The notes: a model not told the origin generated them from the sequence alone. Shown: positions 54,701 through 63,420, numbered from the stretch's first letter. The stretch is DNA of 64,000 nt from Lysobacter enzymogenes (GCF_900106525.1 NZ_FNOG01000006.1:253390-317389), one strand, 5' to 3'. Numbers and translations: made by a program.

Positions 54701-56718
54701 GGATCAAACTGGCGGTGCCGGATTTCAACGGCACCTTGCGGGTGTCGGCGCTGGTGTATTCCGCCGGCAGCTACGGCAACCGCGACGCCGAGACCATCGT
54801 GCGCGCGCCGGTGCTGGCCGAGGCGAGCACGCCGCGGGTGCTGGCGCCGGGCGACAAGAGCAACGTGACTCTGGACGTGCAGAACTTCACCGGCAAGCCC
54901 GGCGAGTTCAAGGTCAAGGTCGAAGGCATCGGCCCGCTGTCGCTGGACGGCGGCGAGCACAGCCTCAGCCTCGGCGTGGAAGCGAAGAAGACCCTGACCT
55001 TCCCGGTGACCGCGCGCGAGGGCTACACGGTGGCGCAGGTGCGGGTGCAGGTGGACGGCAACGGCTACAAGGTCGACCGCCGCTACGACCTGCCGGTGCG
55101 TCCGGCCTGGCCGTCGGTGCTGCGCTCGCGCACCCGCGTGCTCGACGAGATCGGCGCGATCCAGCTCGGCAGCGATTTCGCCGAAGGCCTGATGCCCGAT
55201 TCGGTCAGCGCGCGCATGGTGGTCAGCGCCTTGCCGCCGATTCCGTTCGCCAGCGCGCTGCAAGGCGCGCTGGAGTACCCGTACGGCTGCGCCGAGCAGA
55301 CCACGAGCAAGGGCTACGCCGCGCTCGAACTGGACGAGGCCACGGCCAAGATGCTCGGCGTCAAGGGCATCGACGCCAAGCAGCGGCGCGCGCGCATGGA
55401 AGGCGCATTCGGGCGGCTGGCGGCGATGCAGATCGCCTCGGGCCACTTCTCGATGTGGGGCGACGGCGACTACGTCAATCCGGGCCTGACCCCGTACGTG
55501 GTCGAGTTCCTGCTCGACGCCCGCGACGCCGGCTTCGCCGTGCCCGAGACGATGCTGCAGAAGGCGCTCAAGGCGCTCGGCGAAGACCTGTTGTCGGGCA
55601 ACGCCTCGTTCTACGGCTACGACCGCCGCGAACATCTCAAGTTCGCCTACCAGGCCCACGCCGGCTACGTGCTGGCGCGGGTCAACCGCGCTCCGCTGGG
55701 CACCCTGCGCGCGCTGTACGACAACGACCGCAAGCAGAGCCTGACCGGTCTGCCGCTGGTGCACCTGGGCCTGGCGCTGAGCCTGCAGGGCGACAAGGCG
55801 CGCGGCGCCAAGGCGATCAAGGAAGGCTTCGGCCGCGACGCGTCGCAGCGCCCCGAGTACCTGGGCGACTACGGCAGCCGCCTGCGCGACGACGCGCTGA
55901 TGATCGCGCTGGTGCACGAGCACAAGCTGTCGCAGCCCGAGTTCGACGCGCGCGCGGTGGCGATGGGCCGCGATCTCGATGCGCGCCGCAACAGCGGCTG
56001 GCTGTACTTGAGCACGCAGGAGCAGGTCGCGCTGGCGCGCCTGGGCAAGGCGCTGATGGCCGACCAGGGCAAGCAGCTGTCCGGCCGCTGGACCGTCGCC
56101 GGCGCGTCCACCGACGCCGACCCGGCCAAGCTGATCGGCCGCGCCTTCGACTTCGCCCAGTTGGCCTCCGGCGTGAGCTTCGCGCCGAACGGCCCGACCC
56201 CGCTGTACGCGAGCTTCGAAGTCGCCGGCGTGCCGCGCACGCCGCCGGCCGCGGACGGCTCGAAGATCGAGGTGACGCGCAAGTACTACACCACCGAAGG
56301 CAAGGAGTGGTCCGGCGGCAGCCTGGTCGAAGGCGAGGCGCTGATCGTGCAGGTCGCGATCAAGGCGCGCAGCGCCATGCCCGACGCGCTGCTGACCGAC
56401 CTGCTGCCGGCGGGTCTGGAGATCGAGAACTTCAACCTCGGCGACGCCAAGCAGTGGGCCGGCGTGGTCGTGGACGGGATCGAGATCTCCGAGCGCTCCA
56501 GCGCCGCCGACGTCAAGCACGAGGAGTTCCGCGACGACCGCTATGTCGCTGCGCTCAAGCTCGACGACGGCCGCACCGCGCGGGTGTTCTACCTGGTGCG
56601 CGCGGTGACGCCGGGCACCTACACGGTGCCGCCGTCGCTGGTCGAGGACATGTACCGTCCGGAGCTGCGCGGCGTCGGCAAGGCGTCGCCGGCCAGCCTG
56701 ACGGTGCGCCAGCCGTGA
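51721..56718 (+). CDS. yfhM: Bacterial alpha-2-macroglobulin lipoprotein (YfhM-like)
   Basis: 1665 residues; a second ATG directly follows the first. Lipobox TALVAGC places a lipid-anchored Cys at about residue 50. A chain of macroglobulin-type beta domains follows (RDLYRPGETVRLSALLRDQD, KTAYKAGDTLEVTV), then the alpha-2-macroglobulin domain (VVSALPPIPFASALQG) and the thioester motif YGCAEQTTS with Cys1190, followed by the alpha/alpha toroid and the receptor-like C-terminal domain. It should trap attacking proteases in the periplasm by covalent thioester capture after bait cleavage. In many proteobacteria yfhM pairs with pbpC as a defence-and-repair unit; here pbpC lies 2.6 kb downstream with two extra genes between. 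Its stop overlaps a GTG in frame with the next gene. Confidence 0.93.
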   Translation: MMRTQPLDGPADGTALSPPTPRRRNGRFSGSLMRVAAAVLIAATALVAGCKRDGGGQLPQASGEAIVVKREAVKGFALVAAYPDQKRGDELAIALEFSQPLVGTQDFDQLLAVTDKNGAPVEGGWVLDEGGKILRFPHVEASKDYTVTIKPGLTAAAGDRIGQALTKQVYTGPLEPVVGFASQGSVLPARDSRGLPVVSINVPEVDVEFLRVKDKELPKFFAEYQRGGRKGSWELERDWDEKKPLSKLAEPVYVNRFVLGGKPNERVLTYLPLQEIKELQQPGLYFAVMKRAGQFKDEFETAFFTVSDLGLHARAYKNQLFVHVASLEKGEAVGGVELKVIGADGEPVLKGQTDSNGNALLNYKLDAAQVLIAGKGSDVSMLPFNQPALDLSEFAVAGREQAWFDVFAWSGRDLYRPGETVRLSALLRDQDGKPIDTKGKAMQPVFLRYVQPDGKTFLETRLQPDAQGYVRHAQLIPADAATGRWRVEFRTDPASKEAVQGMTLRIEEFLPERLKLDLDAPAVLRPGQPFKLGVQAAYLYGAPAAGNRFTAKMTVAVEQHPLEQMPGYFFGDPTLSLPKEAKDVIDTSLDDAGKLSQDIALPDEAKPVSTIAAIVTGSVYESGGRSVNRSVKRVLWPADALVGVRPLFDDKDGADSNATVGFELMRVGSDGKPRPATGVRATLVRERRDYHWNYGEDGGWKYDFTRRFEDVETRSVDLGANASKLSFQVEWGEYRLDVFDPQTKITTRYPFRAGWSWDDQNRGLDARPDKVKLALDKTAYKAGDTLEVTVTPPHEGPGLLMVETDRMVYVQAITAKAGSKFKIPVTDAWERHDVYVTALVFRGGSAPSKITPARAVGVAFVPMDRRERKVAVGLNVPKLMKPEQDLPVIVSAPQLAGKDAYVTVSAVDVGILNITRFAVPDAAAHFFAQRRLGVDSYDVYGRVIESFDGESAKIRFGGDMALQALPQARRPTARVQTVDLFAGPVKLDAQGIARIKLAVPDFNGTLRVSALVYSAGSYGNRDAETIVRAPVLAEASTPRVLAPGDKSNVTLDVQNFTGKPGEFKVKVEGIGPLSLDGGEHSLSLGVEAKKTLTFPVTAREGYTVAQVRVQVDGNGYKVDRRYDLPVRPAWPSVLRSRTRVLDEIGAIQLGSDFAEGLMPDSVSARMVVSALPPIPFASALQGALEYPYGCAEQTTSKGYAALELDEATAKMLGVKGIDAKQRRARMEGAFGRLAAMQIASGHFSMWGDGDYVNPGLTPYVVEFLLDARDAGFAVPETMLQKALKALGEDLLSGNASFYGYDRREHLKFAYQAHAGYVLARVNRAPLGTLRALYDNDRKQSLTGLPLVHLGLALSLQGDKARGAKAIKEGFGRDASQRPEYLGDYGSRLRDDALMIALVHEHKLSQPEFDARAVAMGRDLDARRNSGWLYLSTQEQVALARLGKALMADQGKQLSGRWTVAGASTDADPAKLIGRAFDFAQLASGVSFAPNGPTPLYASFEVAGVPRTPPAADGSKIEVTRKYYTTEGKEWSGGSLVEGEALIVQVAIKARSAMPDALLTDLLPAGLEIENFNLGDAKQWAGVVVDGIEISERSSAADVKHEEFRDDRYVAALKLDDGRTARVFYLVRAVTPGTYTVPPSLVEDMYRPELRGVGKASPASLTVRQP

Positions 56719-56747
56719 GCGCCGCTCACGGCGCGGCGGGGCGCGCG

Positions 56748-57827
56748 ATGCGTCCCGCCGCGGTGTGCATTGGCTTGTGCGCGGCGCTGCTGCTGGCCTC
56801 GGCCGGATGCAAGAAGCAAGGCGCGCAGACCACGACCCAGGCCGCGGCGGCGTCCGCCACCGCGGCGCCTGCACCGGCCGCCGACCCTGCCGTCGACCCG
56901 GCGCTCAACTGGGGCGGCACCACGCCGCACGACCGGCCGCCGCTGCACGATCCCTTGATCGAGCAGGCCAACGCGATCCTGCGCAAGGCCGATCCGGGCT
57001 TCGATCGCTTCGAGATCCAGTACGTCACCGGCGATCTCGACCGCGACGGCCGCGACGATGTCGCGGTGGAGTACGGCATCGGCGAGGACGGCGCGATGCG
57101 CCACGTCGCCAAGCGCATCCGCGTGCTGCTGTCGCGCGCGGGCGGCCTGGAACTGCAGCCCGACCAGACCGAAAAATTCGCCGATTGCCCGGCGCTGCGC
57201 GAGATCCGCGACGGCCGCCTGTGGGCCGATGGATTGGAAGCTTGCATGCTGCCGTTCCCGCGCACCCTGGCCTATTACCAGTTCGAATGGCGCAACGGCG
57301 CCCTGGTTCGGGTGGCGCAGGAAACCGCGCAGCAGCGCGTGCTGTCGCGTTTGCAGGCGATGCGCGCGGCGGTGCTGGCGGGCGAGTGGGCGACGCTGGA
57401 CCGCAATCTGCGCCCGGGTCCGCTGCCCGCAGGGGCCGACGCGGCGACCGCGGACAAGAAACCGCCCGACAAGAGCCTCGCTGCGGCCGAGCCGGTATTC
57501 GCCGATGCGCAGCGCCGCCGCGCGTTCGCCGACGCGCTCGGCCTGCTCGGCCATCTGCAACTGCAGCGCCTCAACGATCACGAAGCGCTCGCCAGCCTGA
57601 CCAAACCGTCCGGCCCCGAGGCCGGCGAACGCCGCCTGCACATCGACACCGCGCCCGAGGACGGAGCGGTCGATATCGACGGCTACACTTACGTCGTCGA
57701 TGCGCGCGCGAGCCTGGAATGGCCCGAGGGCGACGGCGTCGGCTATCACCTGCGCTGGCGCCTGATCGAAGGCGACCTGTACCTGGAAGAGGCCGGCGAG
57801 CACGACCTCGACGGGCTGGAAAGCTGA
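56748..57827 (+). CDS. Lipoprotein of unknown function between yfhM and pbpC (first paralogue)
   Basis: 359 residues. Lipobox LLLASAGC at about residue 20, then an Ala/Pro/Thr-rich linker to residue 55. The conserved core reads VTGDLDRDGRDDVAVEYGIG, a D-x-D-x-D-G pattern like a Ca2+-binding FG-GAP/EF-like loop, followed by FADCPALREIRDG, LACMLPFPRT-like and AYYQFEWRNGALVRVAQ. The C-terminal part is mixed alpha/beta (VDIDGYTYVVDARASLEW). Clear similarity in order and motifs to the next gene marks the two as paralogues. An alternative GTG at 56715 overlaps the yfhM stop; the ATG at 56748 gives a better signal peptide. Function is unknown; co-expression with the protease inhibitor suggests envelope defence. 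Confidence 0.8.
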   Translation: MRPAAVCIGLCAALLLASAGCKKQGAQTTTQAAAASATAAPAPAADPAVDPALNWGGTTPHDRPPLHDPLIEQANAILRKADPGFDRFEIQYVTGDLDRDGRDDVAVEYGIGEDGAMRHVAKRIRVLLSRAGGLELQPDQTEKFADCPALREIRDGRLWADGLEACMLPFPRTLAYYQFEWRNGALVRVAQETAQQRVLSRLQAMRAAVLAGEWATLDRNLRPGPLPAGADAATADKKPPDKSLAAAEPVFADAQRRRAFADALGLLGHLQLQRLNDHEALASLTKPSGPEAGERRLHIDTAPEDGAVDIDGYTYVVDARASLEWPEGDGVGYHLRWRLIEGDLYLEEAGEHDLDGLES

Positions 57828-57916
57828 GCCGGCCGCGCATCCGTTTTTCGGCCCGATCCCGGGCCACGCCACACGAGCGGCCCCCGCCGTTCGCGAACGT
57901 TCGCAAGGAGCGATAC

Positions 57917-59002
57917 ATGCCTTACACCCGACTGTCCGCCGCGTTGTTGTTGAGCCTGTCGCTGGCCGCCTGCCAGTGGGGCGACAAGCCCGCCGATGCG
58001 GCCGCCGCCGGCGCCAACGCTACGCCGGCTGCGGCCCAGCCCGCCGCTAAACCGGCCGACCCCAAGCAGACCCTGGAGGCCGCGTTCGCCGCGCTGCGCA
58101 AGCGCGTGCCGGACTTCGAGCGACTGGGATCGGAACACGCGGTCGGCGACCTCGACGGCGACGGCGTCGACGATGTCGTCGTCGCTTACGGCGAAGGCAC
58201 GCCCGACGCGCAGATGGCGACGCTGAAGAAGTGGGCCGCGATCATGAGCCGTCCCGGCGGCCCGCAGCTGCTGCCGCAGACCGACACGGCCGACGATTGC
58301 GTGTACCTGGACAAGATCGCCGGCGGCAAGCTGTACCTGCAGGTGCCCGACATCTGCACCGCGGCGCGGCCCAAGACCCGCGAGTACCTGACCTACGCCT
58401 GGAACGGCAAGACCCTGGCGAAGATCGACAGCCAGAGCGCCGACGCACGCCTGCGCCAGCGCCTGGGCGCGCTGGCCGATGCGTTCGCGCGCAAGGACAA
58501 GGGCGCGATCCTCAACGTATTCAAGTTCCCGCTGCCGCTGCAATCGGTGCCGGTGCAGGGCACCGCGCTGGGCAATCAGGCCGAAGCCAACAAGGACACG
58601 ATCGAGCGGGCGATGGCCGAGCGCCATTTCGACGACCTGTTCCCGGCCCAGCGCCTGGCCGACTACGCGCTGCTGCTGGGCGAAGTGCGCGCGCTGCAGC
58701 CCAAGCCCGATCCGGAAGGCGGCGAGATCGCGGTCGGCCAGCGCCGCCAGGGCGAGGAAACGCAGTGGTCGGAGCTGCGCATCGACTGGGATCCCGACGA
58801 AGACCGCGACGAAGACAACCAGGAACTGATCCAGGCCCGCATCGAGATCAGCGGCGGCATCGGCAAGGACGTCAAGGCCGAAGCGAACACCCTGGGCGAA
58901 GTGCTCGACCGCGAGCAGGCCAGCCGCCGCGTGTACGAGGAAATGCGCTTGTTCCTGATCGACGGCGAACTGCGCATGCAGTTGCCCAACGGCGCGGGCT
59001 GA
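57917..59002 (+). CDS. Lipoprotein of unknown function between yfhM and pbpC (second paralogue)
   Basis: 361 residues. Signal peptide with lipobox LLLSLSLAAC (Cys about residue 19), then an Ala/Pro-rich linker. The core has HAVGDLDGDGVDDVVVAYGE, CVYLDKIAGGKLYLQVPDIC, and YLTYAWNGKTLAKIDSQSAD, which line up with the preceding gene's core. The C-terminal region is acidic (DWDPDEDRDEDNQELIQ) and ends MRLFLIDGELRMQLPNGAG. AAGGAG lies six bases before the ATG, and the gap to the preceding gene is 89 bp. I know of no named family. The Asp-rich loop in both paralogues suggests metal binding, which is inference. Confidence 0.8.
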   Translation: MPYTRLSAALLLSLSLAACQWGDKPADAAAAGANATPAAAQPAAKPADPKQTLEAAFAALRKRVPDFERLGSEHAVGDLDGDGVDDVVVAYGEGTPDAQMATLKKWAAIMSRPGGPQLLPQTDTADDCVYLDKIAGGKLYLQVPDICTAARPKTREYLTYAWNGKTLAKIDSQSADARLRQRLGALADAFARKDKGAILNVFKFPLPLQSVPVQGTALGNQAEANKDTIERAMAERHFDDLFPAQRLADYALLLGEVRALQPKPDPEGGEIAVGQRRQGEETQWSELRIDWDPDEDRDEDNQELIQARIEISGGIGKDVKAEANTLGEVLDREQASRRVYEEMRLFLIDGELRMQLPNGAG

Positions 59003-59100
59003 GCGGCGGTGCAGGGCAGGCCTGTGGGACGGGCCTGCTCTCGGCAGGCCAGCTCCCCACAGGCCAGCGCTCTACAGGCTTGCTCTCTACAGACTTGCTC

Positions 59101-59209
59101 TTGTGGGAGGGACTTCAGTCCCGATGCTCTTGTCTCAGCCCGCTTCGAACGGGCGGAGGTTTCGGCGACCTGAGACGAAGGCGTCGGGACTGAAGTCCCT
59201 GCCACAAGA
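59101..59209. repeat. REP-like facing pair (family C)
   Basis: TTGTGGGAGGGACTTCAGTC faces GGGACTGAAGTCCCTGCCAC, in the 279-bp gap before pbpC. Degenerate copies flank it (CTCTACAGACTTGC-like upstream, CCGAAGTCCTCCTACAAC downstream). Confidence 0.75.
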
Positions 59210-59281
59210 ACTCCAGGCCCGAAGTCCTCTCACAACAGCGTCGAGGCCGAAGTCCTCCTACAACACCGCCGAAGTTTTTCC

Positions 59282-61675
59282 ATGCCGTCCTCTTCCGCCC
59301 CCGCCACGCCGTCGCGCCGCCACCGCCTGCGCCGCGCCGCGCTGTGGGCGACGCTCGTGCTGGCATCGCTGGCGAGCGTGGCGATGCTGCTGGATCTGGC
59401 CTTCCCCTTGCCGCTGCCGCGCGCGCGCGACGCCGGCGCGGTGGTGGTCGCGCGCGACGGCACGCCGCTGCGCGCCTTCGCCGACCGCGACGGGGTGTGG
59501 CGCTATCCGGTCGAGGCCTCGCAGGTGTCGCCGCTGTACCTGCAGGCGCTGCTGAACTACGAAGACCGCTGGTTCTGGCGCCACCGCGGCATCAACCCCG
59601 CGGCGATGGCGCGCGCCGCCGCGCAGTGGCTGCGCAGCGGGCGCGTGGTGTCCGGCGGTTCGACCCTGACCATGCAGGTCGCGCGCATCCTCGACGCCGA
59701 GCCCGGCGAGCGCCGCCGCAGCCTGTGGGCCAAGAGCCGGCAGATGCTGCGCGCGCTGCAGCTCGAAGCGCATTTGTCCAAGCCGCAGATCCTCGCGCTT
59801 TACCTCAACCGCGCGCCGTTCGGCGGCACCGTCGAAGGCGTGGAAGCGGCGAGTTGGGCGTACCTGGGCAAGCCGTCCTCGCGCCTGTCGCACGCCGAGG
59901 CCGCGCTGCTGACTGTGTTGCCGCAATCGCCGAGCCGCTTGCGCCCCGACCGCGAACCCGAGCGCGCGCGCATCGCCCGCGACAAGGTGCTCGCGCGCAT
60001 GGCGCAACTGGGCGTGTGGACGCGCGCGCAAGTCGCCGACGCCAAGGTCGAGCCGGTGGTGGCGCGCTCGCTGCAGCCGCCGCGGTTCGCGCCGCTGCTG
60101 GCGCAGCGGCTGCGCTTCGCCGATCCGCGCGCGGCGCGGCTGGTGTCGACCATCGATCCGGGCTTGCAGCGCACCTTGGAAGACCGCGTCGCCGCGTATT
60201 TTTCGACCTTGCCCGAACGCACTTCTGCGGCGTTGCTGGTGGTCGACAACGCCAGCCTGGAAGCGCGCGCCTACGTCGGCTCGGTGACCTTCGGCGACGC
60301 GGCGCGGCTGGGCCATGTCGACATGGTCCAGGCCTGGCGTTCGCCGGGCTCCACGCTCAAGCCGTTCTTGTACGGGCTTGCGCTCGACGACGGCCTGATC
60401 CATTCGGAAAGCCTGTTCGTCGATGCGCCGCAATCCTTCGGCGGCTACCGGCCGGGCAATTTCGACACCGCTTTCAACGGGCCGGTCAGCGCGGCCAGCG
60501 CGCTGCGGCTGTCGCTCAATATTCCGGCGGTGGATCTGCTCGACCGGGTCGGCGCGCCGCGTTTCTCCGCGCGTCTGGCGCATGCCGGCATCGACCTGCA
60601 CTGGCCGCGCGGCGCGCAGCCGAACCTGGCGATGATCCTCGGCGGCACCGGCGCGCGGCTGGAGGATCTGGTCGGCGCCTACGCTGCGTTCAACCGCGGC
60701 GGCATCGCCGGGCGCGTGCGTTATCAACCCGGCGCGCCTGAAACCGAACGCCGGTTGCTGTCGCCGGGCGCGGCGTGGATCGTGCGCGAAATCCTCGAAG
60801 CCAACCCGCGTCCCGGCAGCGTCGAACAGACTTTCGACGCCGGCGGCCGGCCGCGCGTGGCCTGGAAGACCGGCACCAGCTACGGCTTCCGCGACGCCTG
60901 GGCGCTGGGCAGCACGCGCCGCTACACCGTCGGCGTCTGGGTCGGCCGGCCCGACGGCACGCCGCTGCCGGGCCAGTACGGCGCGGTGACCGCGCTGCCG
61001 CTGTTGTTCGAGACCATCGACAGCCTGCCGCGCGTGCGCGGCGACGCGGTGCCGCTGCCGCCGCCGGCGAGCGTGCGCCAGATCGAGATCTGCTGGCCGC
61101 TGGGCCTGCCGCCGGATCCGGCCCAGCCGCAGCTGTGCCAGCGTCGGCGCGAGGCTTGGACGCTCGACGGCTCGGTGCCGCCGACCTTCGCCGAACGCGA
61201 CGCGCGCTTGTGGAGCGCAGGCGTCGAGCGCTTCGAAGTCGATGCGCGCAGCGGCCTGCGCCTGTCGGCCGAGTGCGCGCGCGAACACGTGCGCGAGACG
61301 CGCGCGCTGGCGCGCTGGCCGGCGTTGGCCTCGCCGTGGCTGCCGGCGCAGACGCGGCAAGCCTCGCGCCTGCCGCCGCTGGCGAGCGATTGCAGCGCCG
61401 ACGGCCGCGACGCCGCCGAAGAATTGCGCATCGAAGGCATCGACGACCTGGCCACGCTGGCGCGCGCGCCGGGCAGCGCGACGCCGCTGCGGCTGTCGGT
61501 GCGCGCGCTCGGCAGCGACGCGCGCGTGCGCTGGCTGCTCGACGGCCGCTGGATCGGCGAAAGCGACGGCCGCGGCCGCTTCGACTACGACTTCGGCGAA
61601 CCCGGCGAGCACACCCTGACCGCGCTGGCCGATACCGGCGCGTGGTCGCGGGTGCGGTTCAAGGTGTTGCGCTGA
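59282..61675 (+). CDS. pbpC: Penicillin-binding protein 1C
   Basis: 797 residues. A class A-type peptidoglycan synthase anchored by one N-terminal membrane segment (LWATLVLASLASVAMLLDLA). The glycosyltransferase domain (GT51) has NYEDRWFWRHRGINPAA, GGSTLTMQVAR, LEAHLSKPQILALYLNRAPF and GVEAASWAYLGK. The transpeptidase domain has SPGSTLKPF with Ser357 and Lys360, SLN in LRLSLNIPA, and KTGTSYGFRD. The C-terminal BiPBP_C domain (about 700-797) is the mark of PBP1C. It is the standard partner of bacterial alpha-2-macroglobulin and is thought to repair the wall after envelope breach. Length fits E. coli PbpC (770). Confidence 0.95.
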   Translation: MPSSSAPATPSRRHRLRRAALWATLVLASLASVAMLLDLAFPLPLPRARDAGAVVVARDGTPLRAFADRDGVWRYPVEASQVSPLYLQALLNYEDRWFWRHRGINPAAMARAAAQWLRSGRVVSGGSTLTMQVARILDAEPGERRRSLWAKSRQMLRALQLEAHLSKPQILALYLNRAPFGGTVEGVEAASWAYLGKPSSRLSHAEAALLTVLPQSPSRLRPDREPERARIARDKVLARMAQLGVWTRAQVADAKVEPVVARSLQPPRFAPLLAQRLRFADPRAARLVSTIDPGLQRTLEDRVAAYFSTLPERTSAALLVVDNASLEARAYVGSVTFGDAARLGHVDMVQAWRSPGSTLKPFLYGLALDDGLIHSESLFVDAPQSFGGYRPGNFDTAFNGPVSAASALRLSLNIPAVDLLDRVGAPRFSARLAHAGIDLHWPRGAQPNLAMILGGTGARLEDLVGAYAAFNRGGIAGRVRYQPGAPETERRLLSPGAAWIVREILEANPRPGSVEQTFDAGGRPRVAWKTGTSYGFRDAWALGSTRRYTVGVWVGRPDGTPLPGQYGAVTALPLLFETIDSLPRVRGDAVPLPPPASVRQIEICWPLGLPPDPAQPQLCQRRREAWTLDGSVPPTFAERDARLWSAGVERFEVDARSGLRLSAECAREHVRETRALARWPALASPWLPAQTRQASRLPPLASDCSADGRDAAEELRIEGIDDLATLARAPGSATPLRLSVRALGSDARVRWLLDGRWIGESDGRGRFDYDFGEPGEHTLTALADTGAWSRVRFKVLR

Positions 61676-61688
61676 GCGCGGCCGGTGC

Positions 61689-62285
61689 GGGAGGGGCTTG
61701 AGCCCCGGCGCGGTCGTTGCAGGCAACGGCGATTCGGCCGAAGAGCGTCGGGGCTGAAGCCCCTCCCACAAAGGCAGGGCGTCCCACAACTGCGGTGCCT
61801 CGCATGACGGCGACTGCTTCTACGGTTGCAGTCGCTTTCACGGATGCTGGTGGGATCAATCCAGCGAGTGCTGAGCAGGGTCGTTGTGGGAGGGGCTTCA
61901 GCCCCGACGCTGTCGTTGCAGGCAATGGCGATTCGGCCGAAGAGCCTCGGGGCTGAAGCCCCTCCCACAAAGGCAGGGCGTCCCACAACTGCGGTGCCTC
62001 GCATGACGGCGACTGCTTCTACGGTTGCAGTCGCTTTCACGGATGCTGGTGGGATCAATCCAGCGAGTGCTGAGCAGGGTCGTTGTGGGAGGGGCTTCAG
62101 CCCCGACGCTGTCGTTGCAGGCAATGGCGATTTGGCCGAAGAGCGTCGGGGCTGAAGCCCCTCCCGCAAAGGCAGGGCTTCCCGCTACTGCAGTGCATCG
62201 CATGACGGCGACTGCATGCACCGTTGCGGTCGCTTCCAAGGTTCCTGGCGGGATCAATCCAGCGAGTAAGGCGGAGGTTCGATGG
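61689..62285. repeat. Three tandem 199-bp repeats carrying family C REP elements
   Basis: Units start at 61689, 61888 and 62087, each opening with GGGAGGGGCTTCAGCCCCG or a one-base variant, then facing CGGGGCTGAAGCCCCTCCC, then a shared segment ATGACGGCGACTGC, and closing with GGGATCAATCCAGCGAGT. Units 1 and 2 are almost identical; unit 3 has diverged. Its closing segment is the 3' end of the zinc-ribbon gene on the minus strand, so the duplicated unit includes that gene's last codons. No gene is supported in 61676-62253. Confidence 0.9.
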
Positions 62286-62631
62286 CCGCCGCCAATCCGC
62301 TGCGCTCCAAGGCCTGCGCATAACGCTCGGCTTCGATCGCTGTGAGCTCCGCGAGTGCGCCGTCCTCGCGCAACGTGCGCAGCAATTCGCCGGCGGCCCG
62401 CCCGCTCTCGGCGGCGAGGCAGGCGGCCGCGCGCAGGGTGTCGGCGTCGTTGCGATGCTGCGGGGCGAGCGAGAGGCGGTGGCGCATCGCGAGGATGCGC
62501 GCCAGATCGGGCCGGGTGGTCGCCGCGCTGGTGCCGCAGCGGGTGCAGGTCACCAGCAGCGACATACCCTGGATCTCGCTGCGGACCGTGGCCTGGTCGC
62601 CGCAGGAGCAAAAGCTCAGCGGTTCGCTCAT
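62254..62631 (-). CDS. Small zinc-ribbon-like protein
   Basis: 125 residues. The N-terminus has FCSCGDQATV and VTCTRCGTSAATT: two Cys pairs (CxC and CxxC) about 20 residues apart, typical of a zinc ribbon. The rest is helical and Ala/Arg/Leu-rich with no recognised domain. No signal peptide. The six-base gap after its downstream neighbour's start side and the shared strand suggest co-transcription with the membrane protein encoded at 62638-63420. The stop codon lies inside the last tandem repeat unit. Function unknown; the two Cys pairs suggest a structural zinc site. Confidence 0.7.
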   Translation of the reverse strand: MSEPLSFCSCGDQATVRSEIQGMSLLVTCTRCGTSAATTRPDLARILAMRHRLSLAPQHRNDADTLRAAACLAAESGRAAGELLRTLREDGALAELTAIEAERYAQALERSGLAAAIEPPPYSLD

Positions 62632-62637
62632 GCCGGC

Positions 62638-63420
62638 TCAGCCCGCCGCGTCGCGGTGCACGGCGATCACATCGCCGATGGAGTCCGCGCCCGGCGCGTA
62701 GCGCGCGCCGGCGAATCCGGCCGCGGCCGCCAGCAGCGCCAGCAGCAGGAACGGCACGGCGGTGCGGCGCAGCGCGGTCGACAGCCAATGCCGCGATTCG
62801 ATCCGGCGCAGGCGCCGGTACAGGCCGCCGGCCAGGGCCACGTCGAGCAGCACTTCGGCCATCAGCGCCGGCGACAGCCACAACGCCCACAGCGCCACCA
62901 ACGCCGCGGCCACGGCGGCGAGGATCGCGACGATCACCCAGCCGAAGTCGTCGGCGCCGTCGAGCAACGAGAAATCCGCGTCGCCGCGGGCGCTGCTGCT
63001 GCGCGAGGACGACCACGACGACGAGGACGAGGACGATGAGGAGGAGGGCGCTTCGTAACTGGAACTCGCGCCGCCGCCGCCGCTGCGGCCGCCGCCGCTG
63101 TGCCAGCCGGGGCCGGAGGAGCCGGAACTGGAGGAGCCGTCGGAGAGGCCGTTGAGGTCGGGCCAGTCGTTCTCGTTCTTGCGCTTGCGGCCGTGGCTGT
63201 AGGCCCAGGTCCACAGCAACAACAAGAACGCCGCGTAGGCGGCGCAGGCGGCGAGCGGATAGCGCAGCGCCATCGTGTGCATGCCGGCCTGGAGCAGGCC
63301 GAACGAGGCGAGGAAGCCCGCGGCGCCGGTCAGCAGCACGATCAGGCTCATTTGCAGGCGCGGCCAGTGGTCGCGTTCCAGGCGTTCGCGCAGCCGCGCG
63401 ATTTCCATATCTCGGCTCAT
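62638..63420 (-). CDS. Membrane protein with Ser/Gly-rich loop, function unknown
   Basis: 260 residues. Two N-terminal membrane segments (SLIVLLTGAAGFLASFGLLQ and AACAAYAAFLLLLWTWAY), then a loop of about 80 residues rich in Ser and Gly, with a run of ten Ser near residue 130. Two or three more membrane segments follow (VIVAILAAVAAALVALWALW, LLLALLAAAAGFAGA). The loop is compositionally extreme and probably disordered. The start could be the ATG at 63420 or one four codons later. It precedes the zinc-ribbon gene by six bases on the same strand, likely one operon. I do not recognise a family; a rhomboid-like or TPM-associated GSGSS tail is only a loose resemblance. Confidence 0.7.
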   Translation of the reverse strand: MSRDMEIARLRERLERDHWPRLQMSLIVLLTGAAGFLASFGLLQAGMHTMALRYPLAACAAYAAFLLLLWTWAYSHGRKRKNENDWPDLNGLSDGSSSSGSSGPGWHSGGGRSGGGGASSSYEAPSSSSSSSSSSWSSSRSSSARGDADFSLLDGADDFGWVIVAILAAVAAALVALWALWLSPALMAEVLLDVALAGGLYRRLRRIESRHWLSTALRRTAVPFLLLALLAAAAGFAGARYAPGADSIGDVIAVHRDAAG

